From Curtobacterium sp. VKM Ac-2865 (lineage in GTDB: Bacteria; Actinomycetota; Actinomycetes; Actinomycetales; Microbacteriaceae): a stretch of 64,000 nt of DNA. The notes beneath the pieces were generated by a model. It did no database searches. It saw nothing but the letters and a program-made list of their open reading frames with translations, and had not been told where the DNA came from. The position numbers and the translations under genes were made by a program. Positions within the stretch are counted from its first letter, which is position 1; the number at the start of each line of letters is the position of its first letter. The stretch spans positions 155,343 to 219,342 of the forward strand of contig NZ_JADKRZ010000007.1 of assembly GCF_015350905.1 (NCBI RefSeq), read 5' to 3'. Shown piece by piece: positions 57,970 to 64,000 of this stretch.

Positions 57970-58434
57970 ATGACCCCGGCACCTCCCGCACACGACGGCG
58001 CCGCCGCGTCCCCGCCGGACCCGGCCGTCGACCACGACGACGACGCCGCGCTCTCCTGGGGAGACGCCGCCGATGCCACCCACGTCGACGCCGCGCACAA
58101 CCCGGTCCGGGTGCGCGCGCGTCGTGAGTCCGACACCGAACAGCCGCTCGGGTCCGGGGCGCTCGTCGGCATGGGCGTCTTCGGTGGCGTCTACCTGCTC
58201 TACACGGTCGCGTGGCTCGTCAGCGCCAGCCTGTTGACCATCACGGGCACGGGCGTCGCCGGCGTCGTGTCCGAGGTCATGCGCGTCCTCGCCATCATGG
58301 CGCCGGCCTTCTGGTTCGCCGCCACGCTCTGGCTCGGGCAGGCCAGCAGCACCCGCACCCGGTTCACCTGGTTGCTGGTCGGGGCGGTCGTGCTCATCCC
58401 GTGGCCCTTCATCATGACCAGGAGCTTCGGGTGA
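57970..58434 (+). CDS. three-helix membrane protein with acidic N-terminus, unknown function
   Basis: The protein has 154 residues. The first 60 are Pro/Ala/Asp-rich and disordered (VDHDDDAALSWGDAADATHVD). Three hydrophobic segments follow at about 64-88, 98-117 and 130-148 (WLLVGAVVLIPWPFIMT). No family is firmly recognised. It overlaps the next gene by GTGA, so the two are co-translated and may form a membrane complex. It lies upstream of serA, as similar pairs do in related genomes. Confidence 0.75.
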   Translation: MTPAPPAHDGAAASPPDPAVDHDDDAALSWGDAADATHVDAAHNPVRVRARRESDTEQPLGSGALVGMGVFGGVYLLYTVAWLVSASLLTITGTGVAGVVSEVMRVLAIMAPAFWFAATLWLGQASSTRTRFTWLLVGAVVLIPWPFIMTRSFG

Positions 58435-58811
58435 GCGCCGAGGTCACCGAGCGGCCCCGCGTCGTCACCACCCCGGGCAAGGCCCTGGTCTGGGTCGTCG
58501 CCGCCCTGTGCCTGGCGTACGTGACGTGGCAGGCCGTCGGCAACTTCGTCGGCGTCTCCAAGTCCGTCGCCGACTTCAACGCCTTCGTGCACAAGAACGG
58601 CGGGACGGGCCTCGAGACCTCCACGCCGTGGGTCGCACTCGTCATCGACGTCGCGATCGCGCCGGTCGCGTACGTCGCGGCCTGGGTCGTGTCCCGCCGG
58701 ATGGACGTCGTCCGCACGGTCGTGGTGTTCGTCGCCGCGCTCTGCGCGGTGTCCGCACTCTGGTTCACGCTGCTGCAGTACGTCGGCTCCACGCTGCGCA
58801 TCGGCGCCTGA
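58431..58811 (+). CDS. small membrane protein coupled to the gene before it
   Basis: The protein has 126 residues and three to four hydrophobic segments (about 18-38, 65-84, 92-118), with no recognisable motif. The GTG start at 58431 overlaps the previous stop (GTGA). It is followed by a strong hairpin, so the pair forms a closed two-gene operon. Confidence 0.75.
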   Translation: MSAEVTERPRVVTTPGKALVWVVAALCLAYVTWQAVGNFVGVSKSVADFNAFVHKNGGTGLETSTPWVALVIDVAIAPVAYVAAWVVSRRMDVVRTVVVFVAALCAVSALWFTLLQYVGSTLRIGA

Positions 58812-58835
58812 TCGGACGGCACCCGGGACATCCCG

Positions 58836-58867
58836 GGAGGCTCGTGGCGGCCCCGCCACGAGCCTCC
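58836..58867. terminator. perfect 15-bp-arm GGAGGCTCG hairpin
   Basis: GGAGGCTCGTGGCGG (58836-58850) pairs perfectly with 58853-58867 around CC. It is the fifth member of the GGGAGGC palindrome family, here 25 bp past the small membrane gene. Confidence 0.75.
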
Positions 58868-58928
58868 GTCCGTCATGCGGTTCTCCACAGGGCCCCGTCA
58901 GCGGTCGTAACGCGCCCGTCGGCGTCGA

Positions 58929-58934
58929 TACGAT
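58929..58934 (+). promoter_or_regulatory. -10 element (TACGAT) of serA
   Basis: TACGAT at 58929-58934 would give a transcript with a leader of about 30 nt that includes GAGGAAA before the serA GTG at 58971. Unlike its neighbours, serA is therefore probably not leaderless. Confidence 0.45.
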
Positions 58935-58970
58935 GGGCGGACACCGCCCGTCTCGTGTGAGGAAACAGCT

Positions 58971-60560
58971 GTGCCGAAGCCGGTCGTCCTGATCGCCGAA
59001 GAACTCTCGCCCGCCACAGTCGACGCCCTCGGGCCCGACTTCGAGATCCGGAACGTGGACGGCACCGACCGTGCCGCACTCCTGGCCTCCCTCGCCGACG
59101 CGCACGCCGTCCTGGTGCGTTCCGCCACCAAGGTCGACGCCGAGGCGATCGCCGCCGCGCCGAACCTCAAGGTCGTCGCCCGTGCCGGTGTCGGGCTCGA
59201 CAACGTCGACATCAAGGCGGCCACCACCGCCGGTGTGATGGTCGTCAACGCCCCGACGTCGAACATCATCTCGGCGGCCGAGCTCACGGTCGGGCACATC
59301 CTCTCGCTCGCGCGGCACATCCCCGCAGCGCACGCATCGCTGGCGGCCGGCGCGTGGAAGCGCTCCGCCTACACCGGCGTCGAGCTCTACGAGAAGACCG
59401 TCGGCATCATCGGCCTCGGTCGCATCGGTGCCCTCATCACGCAGCGGCTGCAGGCCTTCGGCGTCTCGGTCATCGCCTACGACCCCTACGTCACGACGGC
59501 CCGCGCCCAGCAGCTCGGCGTCGAGCTCGTGTCGCTCGACGACCTGCTCCGCCGCGCCGACTTCGTCACGATCCACATGCCGAAGACCCCCGAGACCCTC
59601 GGGATGATCTCCGACGCCCAGTTCGCGGTCATGAAGCCGACCGCGTTCGTCGTGAACGTCGCCCGCGGCGGCCTGATCGACGAGGACGCCCTGCACCGGG
59701 CGCTCACCGCCGGACAGATCGCCGGCGCCGGCCTCGACGTCTTCGTCACCGAGCCGCCGACGGACTCGCCGCTGCTCGCCCTGCCGAACGTCGTCGTCAC
59801 GCCGCACCTCGGGGCCTCCACGGACGAAGCGCAGGAGAAAGCAGGCGTCTCGGTGGCCAAGTCCGTGCGGCTGGCCCTCGGCGGGGAGCTCGTCCCCGAC
59901 GCCGTCAACGTCGCTGGTGGCGTCATCGACCCCTACGTCCGCCCGGGCATCCCCCTGGTCGAGAAGCTCGGGCAGGTCTTCACCGCGCTCGCCACCTCCC
60001 CGGTCACCAGCATCGACGTCGAGGTCCACGGCGAGCTCGCCGGGTTCGACGTCAGCGTGCTGAAGCTCGCGGCGCTCAAGGGCGTGTTCACCGACGTCGT
60101 CAGCGACCAGGTCTCCTACGTCAACGCCCCGCTCATCGCGGAGCAGCGCGGGGTGTCCGTCCGGCTCATCACCGACACCGACAGCACCGAGTACCGCAAC
60201 GTCCTGACGATCCGCGGCGCCCAGTCCGACGGCCCTGCGATCAGCGTCTCCGGCACCCTGACCGGCCCGAAGCAGGTCGAGAAGCTCGTCGAGATCAACG
60301 GGTACGACGTCGAGGTCGCGCTCGACAAGCACCACGTGGTGATGGACTACATCGACCGCCCGGGCATCGTCGCGGTCTACGGCAAGGAGTTCGGCGAGGC
60401 CGGCATCAACATCGCGGCCATGCAGATCGCGCGCCAGGCTGCCGGCGGCCACGCCCTCAGCGTCCTGACCGTGGACTCGCCCGTGCCCGCGGAGATCCTC
60501 GAGCACGTCCGTTCGACGATCGACGCCTCCTCGCTCCGCGAGATCGACATCACGCTCTAG
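58971..60560 (+). CDS. serA: D-3-phosphoglycerate dehydrogenase, long (ACT-domain) form
   Basis: SerA oxidises 3-phosphoglycerate, the first step of serine synthesis. The 529-residue type I enzyme has the catalytic/NAD domains ([59 protein letters not shown]), an intervening ASB domain, and a C-terminal ACT domain. The ACT domain ([23 protein letters not shown]) is expected to bind serine. Start GTG with GAGGAAA 8 nt upstream. leuB follows after 8 bp. Confidence 0.96.
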   Translation: MPKPVVLIAEELSPATVDALGPDFEIRNVDGTDRAALLASLADAHAVLVRSATKVDAEAIAAAPNLKVVARAGVGLDNVDIKAATTAGVMVVNAPTSNIISAAELTVGHILSLARHIPAAHASLAAGAWKRSAYTGVELYEKTVGIIGLGRIGALITQRLQAFGVSVIAYDPYVTTARAQQLGVELVSLDDLLRRADFVTIHMPKTPETLGMISDAQFAVMKPTAFVVNVARGGLIDEDALHRALTAGQIAGAGLDVFVTEPPTDSPLLALPNVVVTPHLGASTDEAQEKAGVSVAKSVRLALGGELVPDAVNVAGGVIDPYVRPGIPLVEKLGQVFTALATSPVTSIDVEVHGELAGFDVSVLKLAALKGVFTDVVSDQVSYVNAPLIAEQRGVSVRLITDTDSTEYRNVLTIRGAQSDGPAISVSGTLTGPKQVEKLVEINGYDVEVALDKHHVVMDYIDRPGIVAVYGKEFGEAGINIAAMQIARQAAGGHALSVLTVDSPVPAEILEHVRSTIDASSLREIDITL

Positions 60561-60568
60561 GGACTCGC

Positions 60569-61636
60569 ATGACGCAGACACTCCAGCTCGCGGTCATCCG
60601 CGGTGACGGCATCGGCCCCGAGGTCGTGGACCAGGCCCTCCGGGTCCTGCACGCCGTCGCCCCGGACGACCTGGTCATCCACGAGACACCCTTCGCCCTC
60701 GGCGCGACCCGCTACCTCGACACCGGCGAGATCCTGACGCAGGACGACCTCGACGCCCTCGCGACCCACGACGCGATCCTGCTCGGCGCCGTCGGCGGGG
60801 ACCCGCGCGACCCCCGGCTCGCCGGCGGGATCATCGAACGCGGGTTGCTGCTGCGGCTCCGGTTCGCGTTCGACCACTACGTCAACCTGCGTCCGACCAA
60901 GGTCCACGACACCGTCGCCTCCCCGCTCGCCTCGCCGGGGGCGGTCGACTTCGTGGTGGTGCGCGAGGGCACCGAGGGGCCCTACGTCGGCAACGGGGGA
61001 GCGATCCGCGTCGGCACACCGCACGAGATCGCGACAGAGGTCTCGCTCAACACGGCACACGGTGTCGAGCGCACCGTCCGCTACGCGTTCGACCTCGCCG
61101 GCCGCCGGGAGCGCAAGCACCTGACGCTCGTGCACAAGAGCAACGTCCTGGTGCACGCCGGATCCCTCTGGCAGCGCACCGTCGACGCCGTCGCCCAGGA
61201 GCACCCCGACGTCACCGTCGACTACCAGCACGTGGACGCTGTGACCATCCACATGGTGCGGGACCCCGGTCGCTTCGACGTCATCGTCACGGACAACCTG
61301 TTCGGCGACATCATCACCGACCTGGCCGGCGCGATCAGCGGCGGCATCGGTCTGGCGGCCTCGGGGAACGTCAACCCCGACGGCACCTTCCCCAGCATGT
61401 TCGAGCCGGTGCACGGTTCCGCGCCGGACATCGCCGGCCAGCAGAAGGCCGACCCCACGGCCGCGATCCTGTCCGTCGCCCTGCTGCTCGACCACATCGG
61501 CCGCGCGGACCTGGCGGCGGTCGTGACGGCCGCGGTCGAGGCAGACCTGGCCGACCGGGGCACATCCGAGCGGAGCACCACCGAGATCGGCGACGCCGTC
61601 GTCAGCGCGGTCACCGCACGCACCAGAACCGCCTGA
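60569..61636 (+). CDS. leuB: 3-isopropylmalate dehydrogenase
   Basis: LeuB oxidatively decarboxylates 3-isopropylmalate in leucine synthesis. The 355-residue protein has [51 protein letters not shown], the Tyr/Lys/Asp sites and [40 protein letters not shown] binds NAD. Start ATG at 60569, 8 bp after serA; a weak GGGA is upstream. ilvE follows closely, grouping branched-chain synthesis with serine synthesis. Confidence 0.95.
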   Translation: MTQTLQLAVIRGDGIGPEVVDQALRVLHAVAPDDLVIHETPFALGATRYLDTGEILTQDDLDALATHDAILLGAVGGDPRDPRLAGGIIERGLLLRLRFAFDHYVNLRPTKVHDTVASPLASPGAVDFVVVREGTEGPYVGNGGAIRVGTPHEIATEVSLNTAHGVERTVRYAFDLAGRRERKHLTLVHKSNVLVHAGSLWQRTVDAVAQEHPDVTVDYQHVDAVTIHMVRDPGRFDVIVTDNLFGDIITDLAGAISGGIGLAASGNVNPDGTFPSMFEPVHGSAPDIAGQQKADPTAAILSVALLLDHIGRADLAAVVTAAVEADLADRGTSERSTTEIGDAVVSAVTARTRTA

Positions 61637-61651
61637 GAAGGAGCCACACCG

Positions 61652-62776
61652 ATGAGCAGCGACACCGTCAGCGCCGACTCGGTCTTCGGACTCGAGTTCT
61701 CCACCACCCCGTCAGCGAAGCGTCGTGCGGAGGCCGAGCGCGAGACCATCCTCGCGGACCCGGGCTTCGGCAAGCACTTCACCGACCACATGGCCACCAT
61801 CGAGTGGACGGTGGACGACGGCTGGCACGGCGCCTCGATCCACCCGTACGGGCCGCTCTCGCTGGACCCGAGCGCCAGCGTCCTGCACTACGCGCAGGAG
61901 ATCTTCGAGGGGCTGAAGGCCTACCGCCACGCCGACGGGTCCGTCTGGACCTTCCGCCCAGAGGCCAACGCCCGCCGCTTCCAGCGGTCCGCTCGGCGCC
62001 TGGCGCTGCCGGAGCTCCCGGAAGCGGCCTTCGTCGAGTCGATCCGGCAGCTCGTCCAGACGGACGTGGACTGGGTGCCGTCGGCTCCGGAGACCAGCCT
62101 GTACCTGCGACCGTTCATGATCGCGACGGAGTCCTTCCTCGGGGTCCGCGCTGCCCAGGCCGTGGCGTACCACTGCATCGCCAGCCCGGCCGGCGCGTAC
62201 TTCGCCTCGGGTCCGAAGCCCGTGTCCATCTGGCTCTCCACGAACTACGCACGAGCCGGCCGCGGTGGCACCGGTGCCGCGAAGACGGGCGGCAACTACG
62301 CCGCGTCCCTGCTCCCGCAGCAGGAGGCCTACGAGCACGGCTGTCAGCAGGTGATGTTCCTCGACTCCGAAGAGGGTCGCTACCTGGAGGAGCTCGGCGG
62401 CATGAACGTCGTGCTCGTGAAGGCGGACGGCACGCTGGTGACACCCGACTCGCCCTCCATCCTCGAGGGCATCACGCGCGACTCGATCCTGCAGCTCGCA
62501 GAAGACCGCGGCCTGACGGTCGAACGTCGACGCGTGACGCTCGACGAGTGGCGTGACGGCGTGGCGGACGGCTCGATCACCGAGGCCTTCGCGTGCGGCA
62601 CCGCCGCCGTGGTGACCCCGATCGCCGAGCTCCGCGGCGAGGGCTTCACGATCGGGTCACCGACGGTGGGGGCCGGGGAACTCACGATGTCCCTCCGCGA
62701 GGAACTGACCGACATCCAGTCCGGCCGTCGTCCCGACCCGCACGGGTGGATGACCAAGCTGACCGACGCGTCCTGA
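61652..62776 (+). CDS. ilvE: branched-chain amino acid aminotransferase
   Basis: IlvE transfers amino groups between glutamate and the keto acids of Leu, Ile and Val. The 374-residue class IV PLP enzyme has HYAQEIFEGLKAYRHADGS, the PLP Lys in GAAKTGGNYAASL, LGGMNVVLVKADG and ACGTAAVVTPIAEL. Start ATG at 61652, with AGAAGGAG upstream, 15 bp after leuB. Confidence 0.96.
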   Translation: MSSDTVSADSVFGLEFSTTPSAKRRAEAERETILADPGFGKHFTDHMATIEWTVDDGWHGASIHPYGPLSLDPSASVLHYAQEIFEGLKAYRHADGSVWTFRPEANARRFQRSARRLALPELPEAAFVESIRQLVQTDVDWVPSAPETSLYLRPFMIATESFLGVRAAQAVAYHCIASPAGAYFASGPKPVSIWLSTNYARAGRGGTGAAKTGGNYAASLLPQQEAYEHGCQQVMFLDSEEGRYLEELGGMNVVLVKADGTLVTPDSPSILEGITRDSILQLAEDRGLTVERRRVTLDEWRDGVADGSITEAFACGTAAVVTPIAELRGEGFTIGSPTVGAGELTMSLREELTDIQSGRRPDPHGWMTKLTDAS

Positions 62777-62794
62777 TCGCGGCGCGGACGTCGG

Positions 62795-62800
62795 TAGGGT
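62795..62800 (+). promoter_or_regulatory. -10 element (TAGGGT), leaderless start of the FAH-family gene
   Basis: TAGGGT is 6 nt before the GTG at 62807. It shows the gene has its own start even though it is only 30 bp past ilvE. Confidence 0.55.
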
Positions 62801-62806
62801 CGAACG

Positions 62807-63577
62807 GTGAAGATCGCACGGTTCAGCAGCAAGGGTGAAGACCCCCGGTACGGCATCCTCGACGAGCGCGCTCTGGTGGTGCTCGCGGGAGACCCGATGT
62901 ACCAGGGCTTCGAGACGACGGGGGAGCGGGTCCCACTGTCGGACGTCAAGCTCCTCGCGCCGGTGATCCCGCGGTCGAAGGTCATCGGCGTCGGGCTCAA
63001 CTACGCCGAACACGCAGCGGAGATGGACGACGTCTCGAGTGACGACCCCGTGGTGTTCCTCAAGCCGAACACCTCGGTGATCGGACCCGACGAGCCGATC
63101 CGCCTGCCGGAGGGCATCGGGCGGGTCGACCACGAGGGTGAACTCGCCATCGTGATCGGCTCCCTCGCGAAGAACGTCAAGCGCGAGGACTTCGCCAGCG
63201 TGATCCTCGGGTACACGATCGCGAACGACGTCACCGCCCGCGACCTCCAGGCGCGCGACGGTCAGTGGGCCCGGGCGAAGGGCTTCGACACGTTCTGCCC
63301 GCTCGGCCCGGTCATCGAGACCGAGATCGACCCGTCGGACATCCGCCTCGAGACCCGCGTCGACGGTGACCTGCGCCAGGTGGCGTCGACGAGCGAGATG
63401 GTGCACGACATCCCGTCGCTCATCGAGTTCGTCTCGGCGATCTGGACGCTGCTGCCCGGTGACGTGATCCTGACCGGCACGCCCTCCGGCGTCGGTGAGA
63501 TCCGCGACGGCGAGGTCGTCGAGGTCACCATCTCCGGCATCGGGACGTTGAAGAACCCGGTCATCGCCCGCCACTGA
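62807..63577 (+). CDS. fumarylacetoacetate hydrolase (FAH) family protein
   Basis: The protein has 256 residues. The short N-terminal domain starts VKIARFSSKGEDPRYGILDE. The FAH fold has GVGLNYAEHAAEM, the metal-binding Glu/Asp sites in DHEGELAIVIG and NDVTARDLQARDGQWARAKGFDTFCPLGP (a span), and the late ILTGTPSGVG. Members hydrolyse or decarboxylate small oxo-acids, for example acylpyruvases and oxaloacetate decarboxylases. The exact substrate is not readable from sequence. Conserved neighbourhood with ilvE is known in related Actinobacteria. Confidence 0.88.
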   Translation: MKIARFSSKGEDPRYGILDERALVVLAGDPMYQGFETTGERVPLSDVKLLAPVIPRSKVIGVGLNYAEHAAEMDDVSSDDPVVFLKPNTSVIGPDEPIRLPEGIGRVDHEGELAIVIGSLAKNVKREDFASVILGYTIANDVTARDLQARDGQWARAKGFDTFCPLGPVIETEIDPSDIRLETRVDGDLRQVASTSEMVHDIPSLIEFVSAIWTLLPGDVILTGTPSGVGEIRDGEVVEVTISGIGTLKNPVIARH

Positions 63578-63599
63578 ACGACCCCCGACCGCAAGGTCA

Positions 63600-63635
63600 C
63601 GAGGGCCCGACGTCCACCCGGATGTCGGGCCCTCG
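63600..63635 (+). terminator. 12-bp-arm hairpin after the FAH-family gene
   Basis: CGAGGGCCCGAC (63600-63611) pairs perfectly with GTCGGGCCCTCG (63624-63635), 23 bp past the stop codon. It is the end of the protein-coding part of the window. Confidence 0.75.
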
Positions 63636-63694
63636 CTCGTCCTCGGCGCACGATCCCCGTCGTTCCGGGCGACACGCCGTCGTGGCGCCCCGGT

Positions 63695-63723
63695 TTGCCC
63701 GATCGGCGGATCGCCCGTAATGT
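63695..63723 (+). promoter_or_regulatory. rrn operon promoter (TTGCCC, 17 nt, TAATGT)
   Basis: TTGCCC (63695-63700) and TAATGT (63718-63723) are separated by an ideal 17 nt, and the rRNA leader follows. It is the closest match to a canonical housekeeping promoter noted in the window. Confidence 0.7.
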
Positions 63724-64000
63724 TCTTACTCGTCACCCCAAAGGTGCGGCGGAGACGCCGAGACGGTCACCGGAGCGAGAGCCCCGAGCGACGCAGTCCG
63801 GATCACGCCGACCTCAAGCGGGGGCCACCCACTCCAATGAAGCCGGTCATCAAGACCGCCACTGAAGTAGTGGTACCGTACCGAAGTTGCCCGGACAGGC
63901 ATCCTGCAAAGGGAAGAAGTCCGGTGCGTCTGGTCCTTGAGAACTCAACAGCGTGCACATTGTCAATGCCAATTTATTGACCTCGTCGCCGAGCTTGCTC
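63724..64000 (+). other. rRNA operon leader, upstream of a 16S gene beyond the edge
   Basis: No protein frame is credible here. The stretch CTTGAGAACTCAACAGCGTG (63935-63954) is the conserved element found just before 16S rRNA genes in actinobacteria and resembles a NusB/S10 boxA. TTATTGACCTCG follows near the end. The mature 16S sequence does not begin within the window. Confidence 0.75.
63929..63955 (+). promoter_or_regulatory. boxA-like antitermination element of the rrn leader
   Basis: TCTGGTCCTTGAGAACTCAA resembles boxA sequences recognised by NusB-S10, which keep polymerase processive through untranslated rRNA. Its position about 50 bp before the window edge fits the leader of a 16S gene. 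Confidence 0.5.

Overview
The window is very GC-rich (roughly 70% or more by eye, with third codon positions almost always G or C). It carries a clearly actinobacterial gene set: MtrA/MtrB/LpqB, two WhiB proteins, a PdtaS-type kinase, Rv3235-, DUF3499-, DUF5719- and SCO4848-family proteins, and SecA behind a long-form hibernation factor. Gene order and the rrn leader at the right edge fit the Microbacteriaceae, perhaps a Curtobacterium relative; that placement is inference. The sequence looks like ordinary chromosomal core with no insertion sequence, prophage or CRISPR array.

Layout. 1-6.1 kb: the tail of an unidentified gene, an O-antigen-ligase-like polymerase and an OafA-type acyltransferase (both minus), then manA and galE (plus), so surface polysaccharide and its sugar nucleotides. 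6.1-6.8 kb: a gene-free block of GC-rich tandem repeats and palindromes. 6.8-13.9 kb: WhiB2-like regulator, large membrane glycosyltransferase, DUF5719 protein, zincin-like protein, DUF3499 protein and S-adenosylhomocysteinase, resembling the mycobacterial whiB2-manB-manA-sahH neighbourhood but without manB. 14.1-21.9 kb: RDD and SpoIIM-like membrane proteins, then a tightly overlapping five-gene minus operon (membrane protein, DUF4129, DUF4350, MoxR ATPase, DUF58). 22.0-30.7 kb: mtrA-mtrB-lpqB, comF, hpf and secA. 30.8-35.1 kb: Rv3235-like protein, orphan PdtaS kinase, a 0.63-kb repeat block, WhiB1-like protein, small membrane protein, Bcp peroxiredoxin and tRNA-Lys(CTT). 35.2-37.4 kb: HTH / ImmA-IrrE peptidase / MAB_1171c-like membrane protein triad and a SCO4848 protein. 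37.5-40.3 kb: a second two-component system followed by a PepSY-like lipoprotein. Tandem 11-bp-period boxes lie in front of both the regulator gene and the lipoprotein gene. 40.3-51.3 kb: asparagine-type permease, MscS channel, SLC13/ArsB permease, CorA, a large membrane protein and otsA-otsB. 51.4-63.6 kb: ilvD-ilvB-ilvN-ilvC, mannitol-1-phosphate dehydrogenase, two small membrane proteins, serA, leuB, ilvE and an FAH-family hydrolase. 63.6-64 kb: promoter and leader of an rRNA operon whose 16S gene lies beyond the edge.

Two genome-wide habits stand out. First, at least fourteen genes carry a TANNNT -10 hexamer exactly 6 or 7 nt before the start codon, the architecture of leaderless transcripts; several start codons were chosen on that basis. 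Second, gaps between genes are seeded with three families of long palindromes: a composite hairpin pair, a nested GTCGCGCCCCG hairpin, and GACGGGAGGC palindromes that include two near-identical 42-bp copies. They lie mostly at gene ends and may be bidirectional terminators or REP-like elements.

No unmistakably new multi-gene system is present. The best leads are the palindrome families, the putative response-regulator boxes, the HTH/IrrE/membrane triad beside the tRNA gene, and a sharp synonymous-codon anomaly inside ilvD.
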